Positions 43,497 through 52,701 are shown, counted from the stretch's first letter. The stretch is 64,000 bases of DNA from Terriglobus albidus (GCF_025685425.1 NZ_JAGTAS010000054.1:1-64000); one strand, 5' to 3'. Made by a program: numbers and translations. The notes: generated from the letters alone by a model not told the origin.

Positions 43497-44012
43497 CTAG
43501 GGCTTACACAGCTCCTGTTCCGTCATCGCCTTCAACAATGGTCTGGTCGGAAAACTCCAGCTCGTGTCGCGATCCTTGAAGACCGTCATCGTAGTTGTCG
43601 ATCCCATGAACTTCAGATAGAAGTCCACCGGCTCCATATTGCCGGAGTGCGTGCCCGGGCGGTTGTATAGAAACTGGTTGTTACGCACTTCCACCCACTC
43701 CCGTCGCATCGGTTTGTAGGCATCGAAGGTAAATGTCAGCTTCGTCAGCGGCAGAGGCTGTTCCGTGGCCTGCTGCTCATGCGGCATCCAGAAGGCGGAC
43801 GTCTGCCCGATCTCAAAGAAAATATCCGCCTGTTTCACGCCTTCTACCGTCTTGATGCACTGCAATGTCAGCCAGGCATCTTCCGGCTCGCCACGTACGC
43901 TGATACGCGTCCAGGCGGCCCGGCTGGTAGCGGCTACACCGCTGGTCACAGAAAGATTGGGCGCCTGGGCTATGGCGGCACAGGCAAACAGCATCCAGGC
44001 AAAGCGGCGCAT
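43497..44012 (-). CDS. Secreted protein of unknown function
   Basis: A 171-residue protein with a short signal ('RRFAWMLFACAAIAQA', cleavage near residue 17) and a mature part that looks beta-rich ('AAWTRISVRGEPEDAWLTLQC', 'LPLTKLTFTFDAYKPMRREWVEVRNNQFLYN', landmarks only). I see no known family motif. The start follows repeat remnant E by about 10 bp, and the VWA protein gene ends at the other side of that remnant, so the two may be co-transcribed. Confidence 0.7.
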   Translation of the reverse strand: MRRFAWMLFACAAIAQAPNLSVTSGVAATSRAAWTRISVRGEPEDAWLTLQCIKTVEGVKQADIFFEIGQTSAFWMPHEQQATEQPLPLTKLTFTFDAYKPMRREWVEVRNNQFLYNRPGTHSGNMEPVDFYLKFMGSTTTMTVFKDRDTSWSFPTRPLLKAMTEQELCKP

Positions 44013-44022
44013 ATGGCCACTT

Positions 44023-44064
44023 TAGAGCATTTCCCTGTTGCTGGGTATCCCGCAAGATGCTCTA
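44023..44064 (+). repeat. TAGAGCA element remnant E (42 bp)
   Basis: TAGAGCATTTCCCTGTTGCT matches the left end of the type A/B element; after about 30 bp it jumps to a terminal ATGCTCTA, so the middle is deleted. The CTA at 44062-44064 is the stop codon TAG of the minus-strand VWA gene. This is the third case of the element end coinciding with a stop. Confidence 0.8.
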
Positions 44065-45243
44065 CCGCGAAGGCTCGCCGACATAATAGCCGTCGCGCGT
44101 CTGCACGAAGAGTTTGTTGTCCTTCGTAGTCAGATCGATCTGGTGGTAGCCGTCGCTGCCGGTCGCCTGGTCCGGGGTGAACTCGATGCGGTATTGGCTG
44201 CGGAGCTCGCGGGCGATCTCCTTATAGATCTCGTCGACCGGATGCTTCTTGCTGACCTCGAAGACCTGCCCCCCGGTCTCCTGGGTCATACGTTCCAATA
44301 CCTTCTTGCCATCTCCGTTACGGTTCCCCGCTCCGCCACCTGGGCCTGGCCAGCTGCCGCGAGGTCCGCCGCCGAAGCCGCGCTGTCCGCGGCTCTCGTC
44401 ACCCTTGTAGTAGATCGCATAAATGATGGTGTCGGAACGTTGCGCAGCTTCCAGGGAGCGCGCCAGCGTTACCTTACTGCCACGGTCCTCACCGTCAGTC
44501 AGCAGGATCAGCGCCTTGCGCCCGGTCTGCTTCTTCATCAGCTCATCGCTTCCCAGAAAGACAGCGTCGTACAGCACCGTTCCACCACCGCCGAAGCCGC
44601 CACGTCCACCCTGGCTGCCTCCCTGCCCGCCGCGACGGCCGCTGCGGCCGCCGCCATCGCCGGGAAACTGGAAGAAGCTCCGCGATCCCTGGCGGTCGTC
44701 GTCGGGCGGAGGCCCCCCATTTCGATCTCCAGGACCCCGATCTCCCGGCCCCCTATCGCCAGGACCGCTACCGCTTCCGGGCCGGTCGCCTTCGAGCTGC
44801 TTCAAGCCTTCCTGCAGCTTGCCCCGCTCATGCGTCAGATCGGCCAACAGGTCGGCCTTGTGACCGAACTGGATGACGAACGCGCGATCATCGTTCGAGG
44901 TGAGCATGTCGTCCAGGAATGCCGAACTTGCGCGCCGCTCATCGTCCAGCCGGCTGGCGACACTGCCGCTGACATCCACCAGAAGCCCCAACGTTAACGG
45001 CAGGTTGGCGTCATTGCTGAAATAACGAATCTCCTGGGGCTTGCCGTCGACCTTGAGGATGAAATCTTCTTTTTTCAGGGTCAGGATAAGCGCACCCTTC
45101 TTGTCATGCACCACCGTCGGTACATGGACAAGTTTCGCGCCAACGCCCTGAATCGGCTTAGGCGAGTCCTGGGCAATTAATACCTGCGCACACCACACAC
45201 ACGAAGAACTGAGGACGAGGGAAAGGAGCAGTCTGCGCGTCAT
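44062..45243 (-). CDS. Secreted VWA-domain protein of the acidobacterial type
   Basis: The 393-residue protein has a signal peptide ('LLLSLVLSSSCVWCAQVLIA') and a small leading domain ('VTVVHDKKGALILTLKKEDFILKVDG', landmark). A VWA fold with the metal-site motif 'DVSGSV' follows, later 'LLTDGEDRGS'. The C-terminal part 'LRSQYRIEFTPD' is typical of this acidobacterial protein group. Its VWA domain is interrupted by a low-complexity Gly/Arg/Asp-rich insert (about residues 155-225) with GPGDR repeats, and a second Gly-rich patch lies near 305-325. The stop codon is part of repeat remnant E. The role may be adhesion or surface assembly; the ligand is unknown. Confidence 0.88.
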   Translation of the reverse strand: MTRRLLLSLVLSSSCVWCAQVLIAQDSPKPIQGVGAKLVHVPTVVHDKKGALILTLKKEDFILKVDGKPQEIRYFSNDANLPLTLGLLVDVSGSVASRLDDERRASSAFLDDMLTSNDDRAFVIQFGHKADLLADLTHERGKLQEGLKQLEGDRPGSGSGPGDRGPGDRGPGDRNGGPPPDDDRQGSRSFFQFPGDGGGRSGRRGGQGGSQGGRGGFGGGGTVLYDAVFLGSDELMKKQTGRKALILLTDGEDRGSKVTLARSLEAAQRSDTIIYAIYYKGDESRGQRGFGGGPRGSWPGPGGGAGNRNGDGKKVLERMTQETGGQVFEVSKKHPVDEIYKEIARELRSQYRIEFTPDQATGSDGYHQIDLTTKDNKLFVQTRDGYYVGEPSR

Positions 45244-45308
45244 GGCATCTTTCTTAGACGGTTGTGCGCAGAAGTGGAGTACCGTACCCGTCTTAGGCAG
45301 AGGAAGAG

Positions 45309-47954
45309 CTACTGATCCCGCAAGGTCTTCATAGGGTCAAGGCGCGCGGCTCGATAGGCAGGCATGCTGCTGGCCGCGATGCTGACCATTAAAAACAATG
45401 CCGCGGTCAGTGCAAACGTTATCGGGTCGATCGGCCGGATGTGGAACAACATTCCCTCCATTAAGCGGGTCAGCAAGGCGGAAACAGCCAGCCCAATCCC
45501 TACCCCGGCCAATGACAGCAGCAAACCTCGACGAACAATCATCCTCAGAACGTCAGCCCGTCGCGCCCCAAGCGCCATCCTTAAGCCGATTTCCAGAGTA
45601 CGCAGTGTAACCATGTAGGAAAGCAACCCATACAATCCGATTGCCGCCAGAACTAACGCAACTCCCGCAAAACCGGTCAGCAGGAATGCTTGAAAACGCG
45701 GCTGTGCCGCTGATTTCGAGAGATAGTCCTCCATCGTAGAGACCTGGTAAACAGGCACATTCTTGTCAAGATCATGAATTACCGCATAGATAGTTCTCTC
45801 CATTGCAGCCGGATCTGTACTGGTGCGAACTACCAGATACGGATTCGTCACAACTGCCTGCGCGTAAGAAAGATAGAACTGCGGCTCGGCATCCGCGCTC
45901 AACGCTTTGGTTCTGATATCACCGACAATACCAACGACCTCACGAATGGGCTGCTCAAAGAAGCCGTCGCCGATGCGAACCTGGATGTGCTGACGGATGG
46001 GATTCTCTTGCGGAAAATATTTCCTCGCGAAGGCCTGATTAATGAGGATGGTTGGCGGCCCGGTAAGACCGTCCTGGGTGCCGAAGCTGCGTCCCGCGAT
46101 GAGGGGAATCTGCATCGTCTCCAGGTAGCCAGGCATGATGACGCTCAATGCCCCACTCGGCTCGTCCCCCTTCGCCACCGGATGGCCTTGAATGTTGAAC
46201 GAGATACTGGCTGAGTTGTGGCTCATCGGTAGCGGCCATCCTGCCGACACGGACTGAACGCCGGGGACTGCTGAGAGACGTGTGAGCAACTGCTGATAAA
46301 AAAGAACGTGCTGGTCGCGATTCAGCTTGTCAAACGAGATACCTACGCGGCCGGTAAGGACATGCCTCGAATTGAATCCGGGATCGACATTCAGAATGCG
46401 AAGGAAGCTACGCATCATCAGCCCCGAGGCAATCAGCAGCACCATTCCAATCGCCGTCTGAGAGATGACAAGCCCATTGTGGAGTCGATGTTGACCTCTA
46501 CCACCGGCGACGCTGCGAGCTCCCTCGCGCAGAGCGTTGGCCGGAGCCCAACGTAATATGCGCCATGCCGGAAATACACCAAAGAGAAGTCCGGTAACCA
46601 GCGATAGGATGAGGACAAAGCCGAGCACGCCTGCATCGACCGTGGCTCCCTGCATGCGTGGAATTTCAACCGGCATGAGCTGAAGGAAGACTCTTACAAG
46701 ACCGACAGCAAGCGCTACTCCGGCCGCGCCGCCACAGAGTGCAAGCACGATTGCCTCCATCAACAATTGCCGCAGGATAGCTGCGCGGCTTGCCCCAATG
46801 GCCGCGCGCAACGCAAACTCCGCACTACGACGTGAGCCGCGTGCAAGCAGCAGACCGGCAACGTTGGCGCAGACCAACAACAGAACCAGGACTACGGCCC
46901 CGAAGAGCATGCGCAATGCCGGCCTTGTATCTCCGGTCATGTGCTCAAGCTCCGGCTCAACCAGGGCAGAGCTGTATTGCTTATTGTTGTCTGGATACTG
47001 CCGGGCGAGATTGTCCGCGATCAAGCTGAGATCTGCTTTCACCTGATCGATGGTGACACCAGGTTTCACCCTGCCGATTACATCGAGGACGTCAAATCCG
47101 CGCTGTTCTGTCTTGGGATTTTTGCCTTCCGCATCCCCGGAAAGTGACCTCCAAAAAGCAGGCGTGGGATGTTCAAAGGGAAACTGAAATCCCTTCGGCA
47201 TAACTCCCACCACCGTATAACTGCGGTCATCGATCTGGATGGTTCTGCCGACGATATCTCTCGCCGAACCGAACTCAGACTGCCAGAAGGAATAACTCAG
47301 CATGACAACATGATGGCCGGGTTTCTCATCTTCCCAATTGAAGTCTCTGCCCAGCATGGGAGCAACACCCAGCACATCAAAGAAGTTGGCGGAGACAGAC
47401 TGAGCATCGAGATGCTGCGATGTACCGTCATGCTGAAACGTGACTCCACCGCCCAAATAGGAAGCCATTCCGCTCAGCGTGTGGTTCTGTACACGCCAGT
47501 CAAAGTAATCCGGATAGCTGAGCGACTCCGGCACAACTCCGGGCGCTGAATGGTCTTGCTGGCTAAGCCACACCAGCCGATCCGGTTCAGGAAATGGCAG
47601 TGGCCGCAACAGCACCGCATTCACAAGGCTGAAGATAGCTGCCGTCGCGCCTATACCCAGCGCCAGAATCAGAATAACGGTCGAAGCAAATCCAAAATTC
47701 TTCAGAATCTGCCGGAAGGCGAACTTCGTATCCGCGCATAGATTTTCTACCAGCGGCCACATCCAGGCTTCCCGTCCACGCTCCTCGATATGTGTCACGT
47801 TGCCGAACTCACGTTTTGCCGCACGCTCCGCCTCTTCACGGCTCATTCCATCCGCGATCAGAGCTTCGGTCTTCTCGTCGATGTGCTGCCGAATCTCTTC
47901 GGCGAGATCGTCGTAGATGCTTTTTCGAGTTAGTAGCTGTTTGATCCAGATCAT
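45309..47954 (-). CDS. MacB/FtsX-like ABC permease of the large acidobacterial type (ADOP)
   Basis: This 881-residue protein starts with a short cytoplasmic prefix domain ('DDLAEEIRQHIDEKTEALIADGMSREEAERAAKREFGNV', landmark only) typical of permeases paired with PadR. A first membrane segment (near 95-115) is followed by a MacB-like periplasmic core domain, three FtsX segments, a second periplasmic domain and three more segments at the end ('GLYGLLSYMVTLRTLEIGLRMALGARR'). No ATPase gene accompanies it, as is usual for these orphan permeases. It follows the PadR gene by nine bases and is probably co-regulated by it. The exported substrate is unknown. Confidence 0.92.
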   Translation of the reverse strand: MIWIKQLLTRKSIYDDLAEEIRQHIDEKTEALIADGMSREEAERAAKREFGNVTHIEERGREAWMWPLVENLCADTKFAFRQILKNFGFASTVILILALGIGATAAIFSLVNAVLLRPLPFPEPDRLVWLSQQDHSAPGVVPESLSYPDYFDWRVQNHTLSGMASYLGGGVTFQHDGTSQHLDAQSVSANFFDVLGVAPMLGRDFNWEDEKPGHHVVMLSYSFWQSEFGSARDIVGRTIQIDDRSYTVVGVMPKGFQFPFEHPTPAFWRSLSGDAEGKNPKTEQRGFDVLDVIGRVKPGVTIDQVKADLSLIADNLARQYPDNNKQYSSALVEPELEHMTGDTRPALRMLFGAVVLVLLLVCANVAGLLLARGSRRSAEFALRAAIGASRAAILRQLLMEAIVLALCGGAAGVALAVGLVRVFLQLMPVEIPRMQGATVDAGVLGFVLILSLVTGLLFGVFPAWRILRWAPANALREGARSVAGGRGQHRLHNGLVISQTAIGMVLLIASGLMMRSFLRILNVDPGFNSRHVLTGRVGISFDKLNRDQHVLFYQQLLTRLSAVPGVQSVSAGWPLPMSHNSASISFNIQGHPVAKGDEPSGALSVIMPGYLETMQIPLIAGRSFGTQDGLTGPPTILINQAFARKYFPQENPIRQHIQVRIGDGFFEQPIREVVGIVGDIRTKALSADAEPQFYLSYAQAVVTNPYLVVRTSTDPAAMERTIYAVIHDLDKNVPVYQVSTMEDYLSKSAAQPRFQAFLLTGFAGVALVLAAIGLYGLLSYMVTLRTLEIGLRMALGARRADVLRMIVRRGLLLSLAGVGIGLAVSALLTRLMEGMLFHIRPIDPITFALTAALFLMVSIAASSMPAYRAARLDPMKTLRDQ

Positions 47955-47963
47955 GCGACGCTC

Positions 47964-48320
47964 CTATGATTCCAAGGGAGAAAGCACCCGTGTGATTCCT
48001 TCGAGCATTTGTTCAAAACTGGATACTTCCTGTTCGAGGTGCCTCTTGCCGGCCTGCGTAATGCGATACGTACGTACCTTGCGCTTAGAGGCAGAGATTT
48101 CCCACTCCGCCTTCACCAGACCTGCCTTGAGCAACCGCTGCAATGCAGGGTAGAGAGAACCCTCTTCCACTTGGAGAAGCTCATTGGACCTCTGCTTAAT
48201 GTGCTGCACCAAGGCATAGCCATGCATCGGCTCATCCATCAGCGAGCGAAGAATCATCATCTCCAATGCGCCGCGAAACAGATCGCGTTGTTCTGTTTTC
48301 TTAAGATTCGCCATAGGCAT
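47964..48320 (-). CDS. PadR-family transcriptional regulator
   Basis: A small winged-helix regulator (118 residues) with 'RGALEMMILRSLMDEPMHGYALVQHI', 'VEEGSLYPALQRLLKAGLVKAEWEISASKRKVRTYRITQAGKRHL' (landmarks only), the classic PadR layout, and a short C-terminal dimerisation helix. It is encoded directly upstream of the MacB-like permease, a recurrent acidobacterial pairing, and probably represses that operon. Either of two Met codons (48320 or 48314) could start it; AGGGG lies upstream of the first. Confidence 0.93.
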   Translation of the reverse strand: MPMANLKKTEQRDLFRGALEMMILRSLMDEPMHGYALVQHIKQRSNELLQVEEGSLYPALQRLLKAGLVKAEWEISASKRKVRTYRITQAGKRHLEQEVSSFEQMLEGITRVLSPLES

Positions 48321-48381
48321 ATCTCAAACACCCCTAGAGTAAACAGGTATAAGACATAAATCAAGTGCGGTCTTAAAAAGA

Positions 48382-48410
48382 AAGAGCCTCTCTGTGAGAG
48401 AGAAGCTCTT
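48382..48410 (-). terminator. Terminator after the DUF5060-type gene
   Basis: AAGAGC+CTCTCT pairs with AGAGAG+AA+GCTCTT around a GTG loop. Read on the minus strand it is followed by TCTTTCTTTTT. It lies 22 bp after the stop codon of the upstream gene on that strand. Confidence 0.8.
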
Positions 48411-48431
48411 TTGAAAATAGACCTTCTGCCC

Positions 48432-49976
48432 CTATATCCGTGTGAACCGGACTGCCATATAAGGCTTACCGGTCAGCTTCACCCGGCTCTTCCCGCTGAA
48501 CTCTCCGGTTACCGGCGTTATGGTCATGGCCCAGGGGTCGATCAACTCCGCGCGGTATTTGTCCTTCTCCGGCAGAGGAAAGTCATAGTAGAGCGGCTCA
48601 TGGAAGTCGAAGTAGAACAGGAATGCTTCGTCCTGATTCCGTTTCGCACTCGGATAGTACGGAGGCTCGATTTGGGTAAATCCGATCTGATTTCCACCGG
48701 CCGCAGCGGTCTCTTCCACGATCTTTCGCAGAAAGCCGATGCGGGCGGGACTTGTTCCCTTCAGCGTGCCGCCATGCGACCACCACAGCACAGCCTTATC
48801 GTTCTCAATATCTCCTTCAGTGACATAGGTCTCTCCGTGACCGGGATAGGCGCCAGCAACGATGCACAGCCAGAAGCGCCGCGTCATCTCCTCGCCTGAG
48901 AGGTTCCCCCAGCGCGAGTTGATATTGCCCTCATACATGCATTCATCGAAGATCACAGGCTTGCGCCACGACGAGCGCCAGCTTGCTGCTTTATCGAAGG
49001 CGTAGTCCTGCACACCGGCGTGGGTACACCAGACACGACTGTAGTCATATGGAGCCTTGCTGTAGTGGATCGACCGCAGATGACCATACGGATCGTTCTC
49101 AGTCACAATTTCCGCATAGCGGTCCCAGTCACCGGAGTTCTTTTTCTTCATCAGGTCGAACTCGTTGGCCAGTGACCACCACACGTTGCGATACGCCGCA
49201 AAGCGCGCAATCACATATCGCAGATAACGGTCGTCCACCTCTGCCGGCATCTCCTGGAAGCCCCAGTGATCGTATGGATGAAAGAGAATCAGGTCGGCCT
49301 CGATGTTCATCGCCCGCAGATCCAGAATGCGCTGCTCGATATGGCGGAAGTACTCCGGATTGAAGCGGGAGTAGTCGTTCGTCTCGCCCTGGCGCGGGAA
49401 TGGGAAGCGCGGTGGGACTCCGTGGTTGTACTGGTACCACTTGGGGAAGATGCACATGCGCATCTTGTTGAATGGTCCTGTCTTCAGCGTTGCCAGCGTC
49501 TCCCGCTCGCGCTCTTCGGTCTGGTGCACCCAGGCATAACAGGTCGTTCCGAACGGATAGTACGGTGTGCCGTCGGCATAGCCGAAGTGAAAGGTGTCAC
49601 GGACGCTTACCGGACCGTGATTGTTCCCGGCCGCAGGCCTCACCTCCAGGGAGCCTGTCTTGTCTTTCAGTCCGGGAGCATTGCTATCCGTGCTGTAGCT
49701 CCAGACTCCGACAGAGTCGGGCATGAAGCGCACCTTATAAACACCGTCACCATCGTAGAAGCCCTCAATGGTCATCTCGCGGCCGCCCTTGCGGAAGATG
49801 GCTCTCACCCAGACGTCCAGGAAGGGATTGCCTTCCTTCGGACCATTCAAAGTGACTTCAAAGACATCCCAGCGCTCGACCTTCGTTGCCGGTTGTACCG
49901 GTGCAGCTATACCGTTTGTCGATATCCCGGCAACCATGGCGGCGCCGCCGGCCTTCAGCATCTCTCTGCGATTCAT
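48432..49976 (-). CDS. Exported DUF5060/DUF4038-type putative glycoside hydrolase
   Basis: The 514-residue protein has a Tat-like signal ('NRREMLKAGGAAMVAGIS', residues 2-19) and a beta-sandwich DUF5060 domain (about 30-120; 'VERWDVFEVTLNGP', 'YKVRFMPDSVGVWSYST'). A TIM-barrel DUF4038-like domain follows ('FGTTCYAWVHQTEE', 'WWSLANEFDLM' with an apparent catalytic Asn-Glu, 'KPVIFDECMYEGN' with a second Glu), then a C-terminal beta domain. The pair of Glu residues fits a retaining glycoside hydrolase; the sugar is unknown. The start is ATG 49976, where the Tat signal begins. It is a single gene ending at a clear terminator. Confidence 0.87.
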   Translation of the reverse strand: MNRREMLKAGGAAMVAGISTNGIAAPVQPATKVERWDVFEVTLNGPKEGNPFLDVWVRAIFRKGGREMTIEGFYDGDGVYKVRFMPDSVGVWSYSTDSNAPGLKDKTGSLEVRPAAGNNHGPVSVRDTFHFGYADGTPYYPFGTTCYAWVHQTEERERETLATLKTGPFNKMRMCIFPKWYQYNHGVPPRFPFPRQGETNDYSRFNPEYFRHIEQRILDLRAMNIEADLILFHPYDHWGFQEMPAEVDDRYLRYVIARFAAYRNVWWSLANEFDLMKKKNSGDWDRYAEIVTENDPYGHLRSIHYSKAPYDYSRVWCTHAGVQDYAFDKAASWRSSWRKPVIFDECMYEGNINSRWGNLSGEEMTRRFWLCIVAGAYPGHGETYVTEGDIENDKAVLWWSHGGTLKGTSPARIGFLRKIVEETAAAGGNQIGFTQIEPPYYPSAKRNQDEAFLFYFDFHEPLYYDFPLPEKDKYRAELIDPWAMTITPVTGEFSGKSRVKLTGKPYMAVRFTRI

Positions 49977-50057
49977 GTCGAAGATTTTACTTGGATATGC
50001 ATAAAGATGCATAGAGGATCAAGGATGAAAACGTTTGCGCAAAGGAAAATAGATGGA

Positions 50058-50105
50058 CGAGAAGCAGATTTCTCCGCTCCCTTCGGGAGCTACGAAATGA
50101 CAAAG
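50058..50105. repeat. Short dispersed repeat ending GCTACGAAATGACAAA
   Basis: GAAGCAGATTTCTCCGCTC, a CCCTTCGGG hairpin and then GCTACGAAATGACAAA match the segment at about 57.79-57.87 kb, where extra sequence separates the two halves. It lies between the putative glycoside hydrolase gene and the two-component operon. Confidence 0.65.
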
Positions 50106-50110
50106 AAAAA

Positions 50111-50128
50111 AGGCAGCCGAGGCTGCCT
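50111..50128 (-). terminator. Terminator of the ABC/two-component operon
   Basis: AGGCAGCC-GA-GGCTGCCT is a perfect 8-bp hairpin. On the minus strand it is followed by TTTTTTCTTTG. It lies 40 bp after the response-regulator stop codon. Confidence 0.85.
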
Positions 50129-50167
50129 GCTAAAACCTGAAGTGTGTAGGAAGGCAAAAGTGGCTAT

Positions 50168-50779
50168 CTACAGCCAGCCTTTAGAGCGCGCGAGGCGGGC
50201 TGCCTCGATGCGGTTGGAGACACCCAATTTCGCGATCGATTCCGATAGGTAGTTCCGCACTGTGCCTTCACTCAACCCCAACTCCCGCGCCACATCGGCA
50301 GTAGACATTCCGTCCCCGGCGCGCTGCAGAATCTGCCGCTCGCGGTCCGTCAGAGGATCGGGGTCCGCCGTCCATGCCTCAGCGGCCAGATCTGGATCCA
50401 CGACCCGTAGACCGCGATGTACCCGGCGAATCGCTTCGGCCAGCTCGGCTGCGGGGCGGTCCTTTAATAGGTAACCCTGTGCTCCGGCATCGAGAGCGCG
50501 GCGCAGATAGCCGGGACGAGCGAAGGTAGTCAGAATCACCACACGCGTCTTCGGGAAGCGCTCTTTCACCTCCGCCGCCAACTCGAGACCGGTCATCTGC
50601 GGCATTTCAATATCAGTGACCAGCACCTGTGGCGGCTTCTTCGCCATAAGATCCAAAGCAACACGGCCATTACCGGCCGTGCCCGACACCGTGATGTCCG
50701 GCTCCGTGTTCAGCAAAGCCGCCAGAGCTCCCAGAACCATGCCCTGGTCTTCGACCAGCAGTACCTCAATCTTCATCAT
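50168..50779 (-). CDS. DesR-like response regulator
   Basis: A 203-residue NarL-family regulator. The receiver domain has the acceptor Asp in 'QVLVTDIEMPQMTGLELA' and 'TTFARPGYLRRALDAGAQGYLLKD', which is strongly like DesR. The C-terminal LuxR-type HTH is 'LTDRERQILQRAGDGMSTADVARELGL'. It overlaps the kinase gene by four bases and is the last gene of the operon ABC ATPase-permease-kinase-regulator. The perfect palindrome upstream of the operon (53711-53739) is its most likely target; this is inference. Confidence 0.93.
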   Translation of the reverse strand: MMKIEVLLVEDQGMVLGALAALLNTEPDITVSGTAGNGRVALDLMAKKPPQVLVTDIEMPQMTGLELAAEVKERFPKTRVVILTTFARPGYLRRALDAGAQGYLLKDRPAAELAEAIRRVHRGLRVVDPDLAAEAWTADPDPLTDRERQILQRAGDGMSTADVARELGLSEGTVRNYLSESIAKLGVSNRIEAARLARSKGWL

Positions 50780-51924
50780 GCCGTAGCCGCACCCTGCGGC
50801 AGATCGATCGTCAGTTGAGTGCCAACCTCAGACTGGATCGACAACCGCCCACCCAGTGCTTCCACACGCTCCCGCATACCGCGCAACCCTGATCCCTCTT
50901 CCTTGATTCCGCCTTTGCCATTATCGGCGACCGTCACGTGCAGCCTTCCATCACGAAAGCGGAACTGCATCCAGACCTCAGTAGCCTCAGAGTGACGCAT
51001 GATGTTGGTCACACTCTCCCGCACCGCCAGGCATAGTACCGTCTCTTCGGCGATGGGCAGTTCGTTCGGCAGACCATCGCAGACCAGCTTGACGCCGGCC
51101 GTCGCCAGGGCCTTACGTGCGCGGTCGATTTCGGCATTCAGCCCTTGCGAGCGATAGCCAAGTACTGCCTCGCGTACTTCGGCCAGTGCCTTACGCGAGG
51201 TCTGTTGAATCTCGGCAATCTCGGATGCCGCTGCATTGGGATCGCTGGTAATCAGTTTGCCGGCCAACTCGCTTTTCAAGGCAATCACCGTCAAGGTGTG
51301 CCCCAGAAGATCGTGCAGATCGCGGGCGATACGCTCCCGCTCGGCAACTGTCGCGAGATGTTCGATCTCTTCATTGGCAAGCTTCAGCCTTGCGTTGGCC
51401 CACTCCTGCTCCGCGTAGTACAGATTCGTTAGCGTGATGACCACGACGAAGAAGACTCCGACGCAAACCGCCCAGCGGCTCAGACCGAAGACCGCCATCT
51501 CCAGGAACATGCCGGAGACCTGTGCGCCCATCACGACCAATACTTTCCGCGGCCTCTTCAGCATGAACGGCAGCATCGCCACCGGATAGACGAATAATCC
51601 AGAGGCACTGGCGTTGAACGGCATGTACACATAGCCCACCGCAAACAGCACGGTATACGCGATCCACCGCGTGCGGCCCCTGGTCTCGGCTGCGACGATA
51701 AACGAGGCCAGGAAGATGGGGTATGCAATGGCCAACGCAAGCCAGGAGGCGCGTTTGTGGCTGAGAATTGGATCGATCAGGAAAAACAGGGTGTAGGTCA
51801 GCGAGATATAACGGAAGAAACGCCTCGCTTTACGCTCCTTCCATTTCTTTTCCCGAAGCGCCTGCTCCAGTCTTTCACTGTCGTTCTTCTCGTTGCAGTC
51901 GACCACCGCAGCCTCTCCTGACAT
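50776..51924 (-). CDS. DesK-like sensor histidine kinase
   Basis: The 382-residue kinase has an N-terminal cytoplasmic stretch and about five membrane segments (roughly residues 35-165) without a large periplasmic domain, as in membrane-state sensors. The HisKA_3 motif 'ERERIARDLHDLLGHTLTVIALKSE' carries the phosphorylated His. The HATPase follows ('VRESVTNIMRHSEATEVWMQF', 'VTVADNGKGGIKEEGSGLRGMRERVEALGG', landmarks). I chose ATG 51924, two bases after the permease stop; a start 21 bases earlier would overlap it. Its stimulus is unknown but probably membrane-related, or a compound moved by the linked ABC transporter. Confidence 0.92.
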   Translation of the reverse strand: MSGEAAVVDCNEKNDSERLEQALREKKWKERKARRFFRYISLTYTLFFLIDPILSHKRASWLALAIAYPIFLASFIVAAETRGRTRWIAYTVLFAVGYVYMPFNASASGLFVYPVAMLPFMLKRPRKVLVVMGAQVSGMFLEMAVFGLSRWAVCVGVFFVVVITLTNLYYAEQEWANARLKLANEEIEHLATVAERERIARDLHDLLGHTLTVIALKSELAGKLITSDPNAAASEIAEIQQTSRKALAEVREAVLGYRSQGLNAEIDRARKALATAGVKLVCDGLPNELPIAEETVLCLAVRESVTNIMRHSEATEVWMQFRFRDGRLHVTVADNGKGGIKEEGSGLRGMRERVEALGGRLSIQSEVGTQLTIDLPQGAATA

Positions 51925-51928
51925 CACC

Positions 51929-52699
51929 TTAACTCTTTGCGCCATTCCGCCGGAAGAGCACTATTGCGAGCCCCAGCATCAATACGGTAAATCCTGCGAG
52001 CGCAGCTATGTGGCCGGTCACCGAACCCTGGGTGCCAAACCCGATGCCGCCCAGTGCAATCTGCGCCAGATGATACGTCGGCCAGACCGGCGCAACCGTC
52101 TGCAGCCAGTGCGGCAGCACGGATATCGGCATCCACAAGCCGGAGCAGAAACTCATTGGCAGATAGATCAGGTTCAGAATGCCCGGCGCAGCCTGCGGAG
52201 GCACCACCATCGCCAGCATCAATCCCATGGAGGCAAACGGCAGCACCCCGCCAAGAATCGTCAGCGCCAGGTTGCGGATCTCCGCGCCTGTAATCACCAC
52301 ATGGCCCATCGTCAGACCAAGGGTCAGCAGCAGCCCGAAGATAATGGTCGCGAAGGCAAAGGCGGTCAGCAGCTTTGCCACCAGGTAGGCCGGAGCCGGC
52401 ATAGGGCTGGCCTGTTTCACCTCCAGCCACCCCAGATTGCGCTCATTCGACAGCGTCACACTGATGCCAAAGAGCGAACAACCGACCAGACCGAAGATCG
52501 AATATGTCGCCATCAGGTACTTGCTCGCTGACAAAATTTCGTGTCCCCTGCTGTTGACCACACCGAAGAGCAGATAGAACATCACCGGAAAGCCGATGGT
52601 CGCCAGGGTAAAGGTGCGAGCCCGCAGCAGGCGCAGAAACTCGTACTTTGCCTCTTTGCGGTACAACGGAAAACGGGGTGCTACGGTCATCGTCGTCAT
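51929..52699 (-). CDS. ABC-2 type transporter permease
   Basis: The 256-residue protein has six membrane segments in the ABC-2 pattern: 'IGFPVMFYLLFGVV', 'YSIFGLVGCSLFGISVTLS', 'LLTAFAFATIIFGLLLTLGLTM', 'LALTILGGVLPFASMGLML', 'GILNLIYLPMSFCSGLWMP' and 'IAALAGFTVLMLGLAIVLF'. The 'WMPISVLP' and 'YHLAQIALG' segments are common in antibiotic or lipid exporters linked to two-component systems. AAAGGAG precedes the ATG. It follows the ATPase gene by 2 bp. The substrate is unknown. Confidence 0.9.
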   Translation of the reverse strand: MTTMTVAPRFPLYRKEAKYEFLRLLRARTFTLATIGFPVMFYLLFGVVNSRGHEILSASKYLMATYSIFGLVGCSLFGISVTLSNERNLGWLEVKQASPMPAPAYLVAKLLTAFAFATIIFGLLLTLGLTMGHVVITGAEIRNLALTILGGVLPFASMGLMLAMVVPPQAAPGILNLIYLPMSFCSGLWMPISVLPHWLQTVAPVWPTYHLAQIALGGIGFGTQGSVTGHIAALAGFTVLMLGLAIVLFRRNGAKS

Positions 52700-52701
52700 T
52701 G

